46,480 nucleotides of DNA from Planctomycetota bacterium (GCA_021325115.1 JAJPHU010000085.1:1-46480), one strand, 5' to 3'; positions 17,793-26,496 are shown, counted from the first letter of the stretch. Numbers and translations are program-made. The notes: generated by a model not told the origin, from the letters alone.

Positions 17793-19121
17793 TTAGTCGA
17801 TGACTGCTTCATCATGCAGGACGGCCGGAAGGCCTGAAGCTACGTGGCCGGCAACGCGCACCGGGGCGCGCGGACGCTGCTGCGGCATGTATAATGCGAA
17901 TCCTGCGACGATGAAGAGTGTGGCGATCGATAACGGCAATAACAGCCAGTCGCTTAGATGCAATTGTTTGATGACGATGACGCAGACAACATTGACCAAG
18001 GCCAGAGGCAGCAGCACTTTCCAGCTCAGACCCATCAGTTGATCGAAGCGGAAGCGCGGCAGCGTCCAGCGGATGAGCATGAAAAAGATGATGAACAACG
18101 CCATCTTGATAGCAAATACGATCAATTTCAAAATGGCGCCGCCAACACCGTCTGGCATGGCTATTCCCGGTAATAATTGCCAACCACCGAAAAACATAAT
18201 TGCAACGAGAAAACTCGTTGTAATCATATGTGTGTACTCACCGAGGAAAAACAGGGCGAATTTCATAGCGCTGTACTCCGTGTGATAGCCGCCAACCAAC
18301 TCTTGCTCCGCTTCGGGCAAATCGAAAGGCAGACGATTGCATTCGGCGAACACGCTTGTAATGAACAACAGCGCCGCCAACGGTTGGTAGAGGACGTTCC
18401 AGCCATGCTTGACCTGATAATCAATAATCGTCTCCAGGTTGAGCGATCCTGTCACGGCCAGGACGCCAAGGACCGACAGGCCCATCGGGATCTCATAACT
18501 GATCAATTGAGCGCTGGAGCGCAGTCCGCCGAGCATACTGTATTTATCGTTTGACGACCAGCCGCCCAGCAAGACTCCATAAACTGCCAGGCTACCAATG
18601 GCGAAATTGAAGACGATACCGATATCTACGTGCGGGGCGATGACAAATTGGATGGTATCATTGTATTCCTTTAGTTTTTCTTCATAAGTCTTATCGTTTG
18701 TCTGTTCGGCATGCTTATGGTCAGCATCGAGGATGGCCTTCTCTTCCTCGATAGTCTGTGGCCAGGCGGTTTGTGGCGGATTCTGCCGATAATCCACTAA
18801 CACCGGCGGCGGCGTGGTAGGTCCGAAAGGCACGACAGCGAAAGCCAATAGCGCGGTGCCAACAGTGATACAGGGCGCCAGTAGATAGAACAGCTTATCC
18901 ACGTGGTTGGGAATAATATCTTCTTTCAGCAAGAATTTGATGCCGTCAGCGATCGGCTGCAATAGACCCCAGGGACCGACGCGATTGGGACCAAGGCGGT
19001 CCTGCGCCCATGCCGAGATTTTGCGTTCGGCAAGGATCAAATAGGCACACGTTCCCTGCAATACGCCCATCATAATGGCGATGAAAAGGAGTGTGATCCA
19101 AAAACTAAAGCCCAATTCCAT
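17793..19121 (-). CDS. nuoH: NADH-quinone oxidoreductase subunit H with loop insertion
   Basis: The membrane subunit that forms the quinone channel, 442 residues against about 325 in E. coli. The signature ERKISAWAQDRLGPNRVGPWG and the AECNRLPFDLPEAEQELVGGYHTEYS block are intact. A charged insert of about 50 residues (VDYRQNPPQTAWPQ...EEKLKEYNDT, about residues 108-160) sits between the second and third core helices. Additional length lies in the C-terminal tail. It follows nuoG after a 61-base gap that is filled by a palindrome. Confidence 0.95.
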   Translation of the reverse strand: MELGFSFWITLLFIAIMMGVLQGTCAYLILAERKISAWAQDRLGPNRVGPWGLLQPIADGIKFLLKEDIIPNHVDKLFYLLAPCITVGTALLAFAVVPFGPTTPPPVLVDYRQNPPQTAWPQTIEEEKAILDADHKHAEQTNDKTYEEKLKEYNDTIQFVIAPHVDIGIVFNFAIGSLAVYGVLLGGWSSNDKYSMLGGLRSSAQLISYEIPMGLSVLGVLAVTGSLNLETIIDYQVKHGWNVLYQPLAALLFITSVFAECNRLPFDLPEAEQELVGGYHTEYSAMKFALFFLGEYTHMITTSFLVAIMFFGGWQLLPGIAMPDGVGGAILKLIVFAIKMALFIIFFMLIRWTLPRFRFDQLMGLSWKVLLPLALVNVVCVIVIKQLHLSDWLLLPLSIATLFIVAGFALYMPQQRPRAPVRVAGHVASGLPAVLHDEAVID

Positions 19122-19136
19122 GTACCTACTCCCAGG

Positions 19137-19201
19137 CGAACGGCCGGTGTAAGCCAGCTAGTGGTAGAATCGACCAGCCAGCTTACGCTGACCGTTCATC
19201 G
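19137..19201. repeat. Palindrome overlapping the nuoG stop codon
   Basis: CGAACGGCCGGTGTAAGCCA and its partner around CTTACGCTGACCGTTCATCG form inverted arms with several mismatches; core GTAAGC/GCTTAC and GAACGG/CCGTTC. The right arm contains the last codons of nuoG (Asp-Glu-Arg-Ser-Ala) and the TAA stop (19185-19183). It fills the nuoG-nuoH gap. Confidence 0.75.
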
Positions 19202-20844
19202 TTCAGTGGAATGCCATATTCGCCAAGGTCGCCCCTGGCCAGTGCTGCGAAATACGGTACTTCGGCAGCCAGTTCTTTCCGCAACGTCGGGGCATGAAGC
19301 AGGCCGCGCCGCTCCAAAAGATCGAGAAAAACTTGGCCGTCGGTACGGATCTGACCCGTCGGCACGACCCCCCAGTGAATCGCCTGGGCCAGTCCAGCGT
19401 GATTGACGAAGGTGCCTTCCTTCTCGGCCCAACTCGCGCCCGGTAGCACGTAATGGGCAAAATTGCTGACCGGCGACGGCAACAAATCGTGGCAGACAAT
19501 CAGCGGTATATGCTGGAGCATCTGCGCCTGCGTCTCGCTGATCCAGCCACCCGGCCGGGGCGGATAGCCAGCCGCCAAATACATCGCCTGCACGCGGCCT
19601 TCGGCCGCGTCATGCACCACTTGCTCAAAAGAGATAATTTCTCCCTGAAAATACCGTAAAATTTCCTCGACACCGCGGCGATTGGGACATTTCTCGGCGC
19701 GGATGGTGAATTTCACTGGTTGAATCGGTCGACCGCGGCGATCCTTTGGATAAGTGTCATCCGCGCCGAGGATCGGCACTGGACCCAGCGCCAGCCGTAC
19801 CTGGCCAGACAACTTCTTGAGGAACTTGGCGATCAGGTACGCTTCTTCGCATGTCAAAAATGGCGACAACACACCGACAACGCCGGCCGCGTCTTTCTGG
19901 GCCACGCTCTGGAATGCCTGACGAATCGTGGGCAAGATCTCCGTCCACGGCAACGGTGTCAACTTGCCGTCGCGCCGTACCATCGGCTGTAGAAAACGCT
20001 CAATGGAATTGACATAATGATAACCGAGTCGGCCATCATCACACATGAAATGGCCCTGCGCTTGGGGATTGTAGCGCGGTCGCAAACGATAGACGATGCT
20101 CTTGTTGCCGTCGAGCCAAATACTGCATCCTGTCGAACAATCGGCACAAACACTTTCCCGGGTTTTCAGGTTCCACACACGCTGTTTATAAAGGAAATCC
20201 TTGCTGCACAGCGCGCCAACGGGACAAAGATCAACAACATTGGTGGCGAGCTTGTTGTTGAGCGGCTCACCAGGGAAAATATCAATCTCGGAATGATGGC
20301 CGCGATTGATGATTTGCAGCTCTGCCGTTCCCGATATTTCTCGTGTGAAACGCACACAGCGCGAACACATAATACAGCGATCTGTGAACAGTGTTACGTT
20401 GTTGCCAATGTAAGGTTTGTTCGGCGGTGTGTTTTTTTCATCGATCATCCGGCTCTGTGCTCGACCAAAATTGAAGGTGTAATCTTGCAGCAAGCACTCG
20501 CCCGCCTTATCGCAGACGGGACAATCGAGCGGATGATTGAGCAATAGATCTTCAAGGGTCTGTTCTTGGGCGAATTTGGCCTTGTTGCTGTTGGTGACAA
20601 TGACAGTACCATCCTTGGCCGGTGTCTGGCAAGCAGGCACAACCTTGGGCTGCATGGTAATGCTGCCATCCGGTTTGCGTTCGCCAACTTCCACCAAACA
20701 CATACGACAGCTGGCCACGACTGTCAGTGCCGGGTGCCAACAATAATGGGGAATCAGCACACCGGCTTTCTGGGCAGCCTGGATGAGATTTAGTTTTTCG
20801 TTGCCGATATCGACTGGCTTGCCGTTGACGTAGACCGTAGCCAT
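19183..20844 (-). CDS. nuoG: NADH-quinone oxidoreductase subunit G, compact form
   Basis: Peripheral-arm subunit, 553 residues, shorter than E. coli (908) or Thermus (about 780). Cluster ligands seen: 2Fe-2S C35/C46/C49/C72; 4Fe-4S H104 with C108/C111/C117; 4Fe-4S C157/C160/C163/C207; and an extra 4Fe-4S set C233/C236/C240/C268 with CxxCxxxCx27C spacing, the pattern of cluster N7. The molybdopterin-oxidoreductase-like domain that follows is short and keeps only segments such as YVLPGASWAEKEGTFVNHAG. The start ATG at 20844 is preceded by TTAGG within an AT-rich hairpin. Its stop lies inside a palindrome arm. Confidence 0.95.
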   Translation of the reverse strand: MATVYVNGKPVDIGNEKLNLIQAAQKAGVLIPHYCWHPALTVVASCRMCLVEVGERKPDGSITMQPKVVPACQTPAKDGTVIVTNSNKAKFAQEQTLEDLLLNHPLDCPVCDKAGECLLQDYTFNFGRAQSRMIDEKNTPPNKPYIGNNVTLFTDRCIMCSRCVRFTREISGTAELQIINRGHHSEIDIFPGEPLNNKLATNVVDLCPVGALCSKDFLYKQRVWNLKTRESVCADCSTGCSIWLDGNKSIVYRLRPRYNPQAQGHFMCDDGRLGYHYVNSIERFLQPMVRRDGKLTPLPWTEILPTIRQAFQSVAQKDAAGVVGVLSPFLTCEEAYLIAKFLKKLSGQVRLALGPVPILGADDTYPKDRRGRPIQPVKFTIRAEKCPNRRGVEEILRYFQGEIISFEQVVHDAAEGRVQAMYLAAGYPPRPGGWISETQAQMLQHIPLIVCHDLLPSPVSNFAHYVLPGASWAEKEGTFVNHAGLAQAIHWGVVPTGQIRTDGQVFLDLLERRGLLHAPTLRKELAAEVPYFAALARGDLGEYGIPLNDERSA

Positions 20845-20869
20845 GAAAATTTCCTAACTAAAATTTTCA
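20844..20869 (-). promoter_or_regulatory. AT-rich hairpin over the nuoG ribosome-binding site
   Basis: In the transcript TGAAAATTT and AAATTTTCA form a 9-bp stem whose 8-base loop contains the TTAGG ribosome-binding site; the final A of the stem is the first base of the nuoG ATG. Such a weak AU stem at a start site could tune translation, but this is only structural inference. Confidence 0.4.
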
Positions 20870-20929
20870 AGTTTTGTTACGCGTTGCGGGCGAGCGCGGT
20901 CGCGTTTGCCTGCAACGCATAACAAAACT
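20870..20929. repeat. Palindrome between nuoG and the lipoprotein gene
   Basis: AGTTTTGTTACGCGTTGCGG and CTGCAACGCATAACAAAACT are inverted arms (about 20 of 22 matching). The right end is 2 bases from the TGA stop of the lipoprotein gene (20934-20932). Confidence 0.88.
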
Positions 20930-20931
20930 CC

Positions 20932-21447
20932 TCACTTACTTTTCATCGCCGCATCAAATTCCTGTTGGCTTATTCGCCGCGCTTTCCCATCGCCAGTAGC
21001 AACGATACGTGTCCCCGAACTGTCGGTATAACTCACGTAAGCCACGATCGTCTCGGACGACAGATTGCGGAGACCCCAGATGCCGACACAAGTCCCATCT
21101 TTGAATGCTTCAATTGTTTTGGCATCGAGCGAATCTTTGATATCCTCGATGCGAGACGGACCTTGGCCGTTGAGAGTCTGATACTGGTAGTAGGCCAGGG
21201 CAAAGTTCGCCATTTGGTTCAGATCCACCGTGCGCCGTGCGGCTTCGCGCACACTTTGGATGGCGCCACCGCTCTGAAGCTGCTGTCCGGGCCGCGGCAA
21301 AACGGGGTTGCCTGAGGATGAGCCTGCGATTTCTTTTGGGGCAACCATATCCTCTCTTTTGATGACAGCTGTTTTCTTCTTGCAACTCGGCAGCAGTGCG
21401 GCTCCCAGGACCAGCACACAGACCGCTCGAACAAGTGACGGTCTCAT
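20932..21447 (-). CDS. Putative lipoprotein inside the nuo operon
   Basis: Unrecognised 171-residue protein encoded between nuoF and nuoG. The N-terminus RAVCVLVLGAALLPSCKKK is a lipoprotein signal (lipobox LPSC, Cys at about 22), so it should be anchored to a membrane. A Lys-rich and then Ser/Gly/Pro-rich linker follows, and the helix VDLNQMANFALAYYQYQTLNGQGP (split: VDLNQMANFALAYY, QYQTLNGQGP) resembles the pseudopilin segment after the N-terminal helix in planctomycete DUF1559-type proteins. The gap to nuoF is 34 bases, so it is co-transcribed. No complex I subunit of this kind is known to me; whether it is an accessory subunit or a passenger cannot be told. Confidence 0.75.
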   Translation of the reverse strand: MRPSLVRAVCVLVLGAALLPSCKKKTAVIKREDMVAPKEIAGSSSGNPVLPRPGQQLQSGGAIQSVREAARRTVDLNQMANFALAYYQYQTLNGQGPSRIEDIKDSLDAKTIEAFKDGTCVGIWGLRNLSSETIVAYVSYTDSSGTRIVATGDGKARRISQQEFDAAMKSK

Positions 21448-21481
21448 CGTATGACTCCTCGTGCGCGGTAAGATACATTAC

Positions 21482-22813
21482 TCAATGTGTCTTCACCAAT
21501 TCCAGCAAACGACTCTTCTTCGCTCCGCGGATGTATTGTTCGAACTCACCCCGGAACTTGCGGATGGCATTCTTGACCGGCCAACCGGCGCCGTCGGCCA
21601 GGCCGCAAATCGTCGTGCCGGGTATGATGCCCATTTGGTCGCCGGCCACTTCCAGGATGTTCAAATCCTCCAATCGTCCCTGACCGCGGCGTATGCGTTC
21701 CATGATTTTCAACATCCAACCCGTGCCTTCCCGACAGGGCGTGCATTGGCCGCACGATTCATGCGCAAAGAACCGACAAATATTATATAAGACATCGACG
21801 ATGCTGGTTTCCTCATCAAAAACTGTGACGGCGGCTGTGCCTAATCCCAAACAGCCGACTTTGGCTGGCCCAGCGAAATCTAGTGGCGTATCGAACTCTG
21901 CTTCCGTCATAATACCCATACTAATGCCGCCGGGAATCGCTCCCTTGGCTTTGCGTCCCTTCCACACACCGCCGCCATATTTATCTATCAATTCGCGCAA
22001 AGTGATGCCGAGCGGCAATTCTACACAGCCCGGTTTGTTGACGTGACCGCTGATGCAATAAAGTTTCGGGCCATAGCTGCCGGTATCGCGCGGGTTCTTC
22101 GGGTCGGGCGGTACACCCATCGATTTGAACCAGTCAGCACCGCGATCGACGATATGGGTGACGCACGCCACCGTCTCGATATTGTTCACGACTGTCGGTT
22201 TGCGGAAGGCACCTTCGACAGCGGGAAAGGGCGGCTTGATGCGTGGCCAACCACGTTTGCCTTCCAGGCTTTCCAGAAGAGCCGTTTCCTCACCGCAAAT
22301 GTAAGCGGCGGCGCCTCGGTGTAAATAAATATCGAGATGAAAATCTCTACCGAGAATGTTGCGACCAAGCAAATTATTGTTGTACAATTCGTCGATAGCT
22401 TGCTGCATCACTCGATAACTGCGACCATATTCATAGCGCAAATATACATATGCCGTGCTGGCCCGCGTCGCATAGCAGGATAAAATTATACCTTCGAGAA
22501 CTTGATGGGGATCTTCTTCCATCAAAATGCGATTGTTGAAGGTACACGGCTCGCTCTCATCGGCATTGATACACATGTAAATGGGACCGGGATGATCCTT
22601 GGGCAGAAAGGTCCATTTCAACCCCGTGGGAAAGCCGGCGCCCCCACGGCCGCGCAGCCCAGATGTTTTTACGGTGTCCACGACCTGGGCTGGCGTCATC
22701 TCGTGGACGGCCTTCTGCAAAGCGCGATATCCTCCATCGGCACGATAAGCGTCGAGCCACGGACTGGCTTTCTTCAAGATGCGGCGGAGGAGAACAGGTT
22801 CAAAATCAGCCAT
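21482..22813 (-). CDS. nuoF: NADH-quinone oxidoreductase subunit F
   Basis: NADH- and FMN-binding subunit, 443 residues. The NADH/FMN glycine loop is GRGGAGFPTG (55-64), the FMN region NADESEPCTFNNR (83-95), and the N3 4Fe-4S ligands are C354/C357/C360 in CGQCTPCREG plus C403. All catalytic elements are present, so this complex should oxidise NADH. It is separated from nuoE by an unusual 250-base gap, while every other early gene pair in the operon overlaps or nearly so. Confidence 0.97.
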   Translation of the reverse strand: MADFEPVLLRRILKKASPWLDAYRADGGYRALQKAVHEMTPAQVVDTVKTSGLRGRGGAGFPTGLKWTFLPKDHPGPIYMCINADESEPCTFNNRILMEEDPHQVLEGIILSCYATRASTAYVYLRYEYGRSYRVMQQAIDELYNNNLLGRNILGRDFHLDIYLHRGAAAYICGEETALLESLEGKRGWPRIKPPFPAVEGAFRKPTVVNNIETVACVTHIVDRGADWFKSMGVPPDPKNPRDTGSYGPKLYCISGHVNKPGCVELPLGITLRELIDKYGGGVWKGRKAKGAIPGGISMGIMTEAEFDTPLDFAGPAKVGCLGLGTAAVTVFDEETSIVDVLYNICRFFAHESCGQCTPCREGTGWMLKIMERIRRGQGRLEDLNILEVAGDQMGIIPGTTICGLADGAGWPVKNAIRKFRGEFEQYIRGAKKSRLLELVKTH

Positions 22814-23063
22814 CGGTCATCGCCCAATGTTCAAAGATAGTGTTCATCTCATAACGGAAGATAGATCATGCGATCTATTCACTTATTCGGTTTTGTTTTT
22901 CACCAAAATGTCGCGCCCAAATCACTGCTAGCTCCAGCCCCTGCTGGAACTGCTCGATCATGTTCTCAATCGAGATTCGGTGCCCTTGATGCGGATACGC
23001 TCTACAGATCCGGACTTGGTGCGTCTTCTAACTACATGGTCTCATCCTCCTCTCTAGCCACCG
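22814..23063 (-). other. Gap between nuoE and nuoF, possible small ORF
   Basis: A 250-base gap. On the minus strand a 28-codon ORF runs from ATG (22961-22959) to TAG (22877-22875), translating to MIEQFQQGLELAVIWARHFG and eight more residues; the frame stays open about 20 codons further upstream without a start. The ribosome-binding site is weak. It may be a small protein or a gene remnant. A short perfect inverted repeat ATAGATC/GATCTAT lies at 22861-22878. Nothing else was seen. Confidence 0.25.
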
Positions 23064-23543
23064 TTATTGTCGTAATTCATCTAGCAATGCATCCACTTTG
23101 TCAGGCGTAACATTCATTCGCGCTTCATCGTCGATCAGCACGGCAGGAGCGCCTTCGCAGGCGCCGATACACTCAGCGAACTCGACAGTGATTTTGCCAT
23201 CCGCACTGGTGCCGCCAGGTTGGACATTTAATTTCTTACATACGGTGTCGAGCAATTCCTCAGCCCCGCGCAAGCCACACGCCAGACTGCGGCATACCCA
23301 CAGGCGTGTCTTGCCCAGCGGCTGTTTTTCATCACGGAAAAAACCATAAAAACTCATGGTGTCGTGGACCTCGGCAGGGCTGAGATCCAGCAAGTCGGCA
23401 ATCTCGCGGATCGCCTCCAACGGCACACAACGCAATGCATCTTGAACAATATGCAAGGCTGGCAGCGTCACTGCCTGCTTGTTCGGATAACGAGGCACGT
23501 AGGCAAGAATCTTCTGCCGCAACTCTTCGCTCAATACACTCAT
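23064..23543 (-). CDS. nuoE: NADH-quinone oxidoreductase subunit E
   Basis: Thioredoxin-fold subunit with the N1a 2Fe-2S cluster, 159 residues. The ligands are C84/C89 (VCRSLACG) and C125/C129 (ECIGACEGAP). The N-terminal helical bundle and SPAEVHDTMSFYGFF segment are typical. Its ATG overlaps the nuoD stop by 4 bases (ATGA), so translation is probably coupled. Together with NuoF it forms the NADH-input module. Confidence 0.96.
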   Translation of the reverse strand: MSVLSEELRQKILAYVPRYPNKQAVTLPALHIVQDALRCVPLEAIREIADLLDLSPAEVHDTMSFYGFFRDEKQPLGKTRLWVCRSLACGLRGAEELLDTVCKKLNVQPGGTSADGKITVEFAECIGACEGAPAVLIDDEARMNVTPDKVDALLDELRQ

Positions 23544-24763
23544 CGATCTAGCTCCGCCGCGATGATATTTAGACTGCCCAACACTGCCACCACGTCGCTG
23601 ACCTGATGGCCGACAATCAAATACGGAAAAATAGCGAAATGGATGAAAGATGGCGGTCGGGTCCGCGTCCGATAGGCCACACCGCTGCCGTCGGCGATCA
23701 CGTAATAACCCAATTCGCCATTGGGCGATTCGATAGCCGCATACACTTCATCCACTGGCGTGTGCCATTGCCGATTGCTCATAATCAGCTCGAAATGATG
23801 GATCAAACCTTCGATGCTGCGATAAACGGAAAGCTGATTGGGCATTGTTACTTTGCTATTGGCGTCCACATTAACGGGACCGGACGGCAAATTCTCGATA
23901 GCCTGGTGGATGATCTTACAGCTTTCGAGCATTTCCTCCATACGAACAAGATAGCGTGCGTAACAATCCCCCTCCCGCGCACACACTACTTTGAAATCGA
24001 AATCTCGGTAAGCCAGATACGGCTCATCTTTGCGCAGGTCGCGAACAACGCCGCTGGCACGGGCGATGGGTCCGGTGCAGCTCAAATTGATGGCGTCTTC
24101 CTTCGACAAGACACCAATATCTTTGGTGCGCTCGATAAAGATGCGATTGCGATTGAGCAGACGAACAATATCGTTCCATGCTTTGGGGAAATCGCGGATG
24201 AAAGCTCGCACCATGTTGATCCAGGTGTCATCGACATCGGCTAGCAGACCGCCGACACGCAGATAGCTCGGATGAAAACGTTGGCCGGCGGCGCGTTCAC
24301 AAATGTCGTAAATTTTTTCCTTCTGATTGAAGGCGTAGAGAAAAGCGGTGAAGCCACCCAGGTCGAGCGCTGCCGCACCGCAGCAGAGCAAGTGATCGTG
24401 AATGCGCATCAACTCATTGAAGATGACGCGCAGATACTTGCAGCGCGGCGTCAGTTCAATGCCCATCAGTTTTTCGACCGCCGCAAACCAGGCGATCTCA
24501 TTGGCAACCGGTGAAATATAATTTTTGCGATCGACGATAGTAACATATTGGTTGTAATCGAGATGTTCGCCGAGTTTCTCGAAACCACTGTGCAAATAGC
24601 CAATGTCCGGTACAGCCTTGACAACCGTTTCACCCTCGAGCGTCAGAATAAGGCGCAGCGTCGTGTGTGTGGCGGGGTGCTGCGGACCGAAATTGAGGGT
24701 CCATAGATATTCTCGTTCTGGCCCTTCCGGCAGGGCGATAGCATCAGCTAATTCCAGAGGCAT
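23540..24763 (-). CDS. nuoD: NADH-quinone oxidoreductase subunit D
   Basis: The quinone-site subunit related to the [NiFe] hydrogenase large subunit, 407 residues. Typical blocks are NFGPQHPATHTTLRLILTLEG, GYLHSGFEKLGEHLDYNQ, RIHDHLLCCGAAALDLGG and the C-terminal VVAVLGSLNIIAAELDR. The glutamate of the last motif is shifted from the usual 'DxVxGEVDR' to 'NIIAAELDR', a small divergence also compared with the second NuoD at the right end of the window. The gap to nuoC is filled by a long palindrome; it overlaps nuoE by 4 bases. Confidence 0.96.
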   Translation of the reverse strand: MPLELADAIALPEGPEREYLWTLNFGPQHPATHTTLRLILTLEGETVVKAVPDIGYLHSGFEKLGEHLDYNQYVTIVDRKNYISPVANEIAWFAAVEKLMGIELTPRCKYLRVIFNELMRIHDHLLCCGAAALDLGGFTAFLYAFNQKEKIYDICERAAGQRFHPSYLRVGGLLADVDDTWINMVRAFIRDFPKAWNDIVRLLNRNRIFIERTKDIGVLSKEDAINLSCTGPIARASGVVRDLRKDEPYLAYRDFDFKVVCAREGDCYARYLVRMEEMLESCKIIHQAIENLPSGPVNVDANSKVTMPNQLSVYRSIEGLIHHFELIMSNRQWHTPVDEVYAAIESPNGELGYYVIADGSGVAYRTRTRPPSFIHFAIFPYLIVGHQVSDVVAVLGSLNIIAAELDR

Positions 24764-24788
24764 AACGTTTCCCTCAACTCAAAAGTCA

Positions 24789-24922
24789 ATCTAACTACAG
24801 AATCACAGAGAGCATAGAGAAAAACAAAAAACAGAGATAATTAGGCGATCAACGCGCTTGCATTCTCTTTATTTTTTCATTTCTGTGCTTTTTCTGAGTT
24901 CCTTGTGACTCTGTAGTTAGAT
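24789..24922. repeat. Long imperfect palindrome, CACAGAG family, copy 2
   Basis: ATCTAACTACAGAATCACAG and the complement of CTTGTGACTCTGTAGTTAGAT make the arms, with A-rich left and T-rich right inner parts. The right end lies 3 bases from the nuoC stop (24928-24926). It is inserted between nuoC and nuoD, two genes that are adjacent, and sometimes fused, in other bacteria. Confidence 0.88.
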
Positions 24923-24925
24923 ATC

Positions 24926-25426
24926 TTAGCTTTCGGGGCGCGTAATCACTGGGAAATTATGACGTTCGCCGCGGCCACGCATCGGATAATCTTTGCGTAG
25001 CGGAAACGCCGTGAATTCATCGGGCATCAAGATACGCCGCAAATCTGGATGGCCGTCGAAGATCACACCATACATGTCATAGACTTCGCGCTCCATCCAA
25101 TCGGCGCCCTTCCATAACGGAAAGACCGATGGCAAGGTTGGCTCCGGATCGTTGGCGAACGTCTTGACGATCAGCCGAATGCCTGTGGTCGTGTTGACCA
25201 GCACATACCAGACACCATAGCGGTCCTGGGCATTGGGGTATTGCAAATAATCGGCACCTCCCAACTCAGCGAGCATGTCGAAGCCGCACTGTTCTTTCAA
25301 AAACTCCAGCACGGCATAAATATGCTCGGCCGGTACGATAATACGGCGATTGTCGCGGAACTCGGAAGTCGTGAATACTTCGCCGAACTTCTGGCGCAGC
25401 TTAACGAGAATCTCTTCGTGGGTCAT
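24926..25426 (-). CDS. nuoC: NADH-quinone oxidoreductase subunit C
   Basis: 30-kDa-type peripheral subunit, 166 residues. The family signature is [29 protein letters not shown] (seen as [12 protein letters not shown], then [13 protein letters not shown]) followed by FPLRKDYP. I start at the ATG at 25426, which overlaps the nuoB stop as ATGA; a further upstream start would lie wholly within nuoB. It is short at the N-terminus compared with E. coli NuoC because it is not fused to NuoD. Confidence 0.95.
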   Translation of the reverse strand: MTHEEILVKLRQKFGEVFTTSEFRDNRRIIVPAEHIYAVLEFLKEQCGFDMLAELGGADYLQYPNAQDRYGVWYVLVNTTTGIRLIVKTFANDPEPTLPSVFPLWKGADWMEREVYDMYGVIFDGHPDLRRILMPDEFTAFPLRKDYPMRGRGERHNFPVITRPES

Positions 25427-26028
25427 GGTCGTCCATCCGGTTGCAAACGTGTGGCCGAAGCGAAATCGCCAGGGGCGACGATTTTCTCCGCAGGCGGTAG
25501 CTCGACAGCCAGCGGCTTCGGCGGGTGCGGCCACAAACGCTGCTGTTGAAATTCCTTGCCGGTAATGGTACCGGTCCGCTGAATCTTGGCTTGCAAATCA
25601 ATAACCGCTTGCAACAATTGTTCCGGGCGCGGCGGACAGCCGGGTACATACACATCCACCGGAATGAAGCGATCGATCCCCTGCACCACGGCATAGGTAT
25701 CGAAGACACCGCCTGACGATGCGCAGGCCCCCATAGAAATGCACCATTTCGGCTCCGGCATTTGTAGCCAGATACGCTGCAACACCGGCAGCATCTTCAT
25801 GGCCACCCGGCCAGCGACAATCATCAGATCGCACTGCCGCGGCGAAAAGCGCATGGCTTCGGCACCGAAACGAGCGATGTCATGGCGTGACGCACCAGTG
25901 GCCATCAGTTCAATGCCGCAGCAGGCCGTGGCGAACGGCATTGGCCATAAACTATTCTTGCGCACCCAGTTGGCCAGCTTATCCAACTGCGTCACCAGGA
26001 CGCTCTCGGACAATCCTCCTAGCGCCAT
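25423..26028 (-). CDS. nuoB: NADH-quinone oxidoreductase subunit B
   Basis: Peripheral subunit that holds the terminal cluster N2, 201 residues. The ligands are the tandem C36/C37 ([10 protein letters not shown]), C102 (GACASSGG) and C131 (VPGCPPRPE). The start at 26028 has AGAGGAG upstream and lies 10 bases inside the end of nuoA. The C-terminal 45 residues are a basic, proline-rich extension. Overlaps nuoC by 4 bases. Confidence 0.97.
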   Translation of the reverse strand: MALGGLSESVLVTQLDKLANWVRKNSLWPMPFATACCGIELMATGASRHDIARFGAEAMRFSPRQCDLMIVAGRVAMKMLPVLQRIWLQMPEPKWCISMGACASSGGVFDTYAVVQGIDRFIPVDVYVPGCPPRPEQLLQAVIDLQAKIQRTGTITGKEFQQQRLWPHPPKPLAVELPPAEKIVAPGDFASATRLQPDGRP

Positions 26029-26429
26029 CGGAACACTCCTCTCCGCCAAGCATAAACGTAGGCAACTACTACCGTCAGCAGAAACACCAACACTTCCCAA
26101 AAAACCAACGTGTGCAATGGAGCGGGCAGGAACGAAGCCGGCCCTTCGGCTGTGCTGCTCCACGGAGACAAAGCCGCCCACGGATACAAAAACAGCAATT
26201 CCACATCGAAGACGAGAAAGAGAATGGCGATCAGATAAAACTTCACGTCGAAACGCTGCCGGGCGTCGCCGATCGGGTCCATGCCCGATTCGTAGGGCAT
26301 CTGCTTGATCGGCGTCCGCCGCTTCGGTCCCACCAGGTGCGTAAGGAGCAAGACGGGTACCACAAAGCCGAAAATAATTACCAGCAAATACAGGAAGAGG
26401 GGATAATAAGTAGCGAGTGTGAAATCCAT
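26019..26429 (-). CDS. nuoA: NADH-quinone oxidoreductase subunit A
   Basis: Small membrane subunit, 136 residues, first gene of the operon. Three hydrophobic helices and the signature [20 protein letters not shown] followed by [13 protein letters not shown] identify it. The ATG at 26429 gives the expected NuoA N-terminus ([18 protein letters not shown]), although no strong ribosome-binding site precedes it. It overlaps nuoB by 10 bases. Confidence 0.96.
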   Translation of the reverse strand: MDFTLATYYPLFLYLLVIIFGFVVPVLLLTHLVGPKRRTPIKQMPYESGMDPIGDARQRFDVKFYLIAILFLVFDVELLFLYPWAALSPWSSTAEGPASFLPAPLHTLVFWEVLVFLLTVVVAYVYAWRRGVFRWR

Positions 26430-26467
26430 TTGACGACCAACTTCGTGATTTTTTTCACAATGTAGAC

Positions 26468-26496
26468 CAAAAAGAAACCTCGACAACGTGTCGAGG
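26468..26496 (-). terminator. Intrinsic terminator-like hairpin upstream of nuoA
   Basis: On the minus strand CCTCGACA-CGT-TGTCGAGG (26496-26478) is a perfect 8-bp stem followed by TTTCTTTTT, the form of a rho-independent terminator. It reads toward nuoA and ends about 39 bases before its start codon. It could end transcripts from the arginine dihydrolase genes or act as an attenuator in the nuo leader. Confidence 0.65.

Noticed and set aside
22868-23110. 80-codon plus-strand ORF in the nuoE-nuoF gap
   Set aside because: Opposite to the operon direction, no ribosome-binding site, and it runs into the nuoE coding region.
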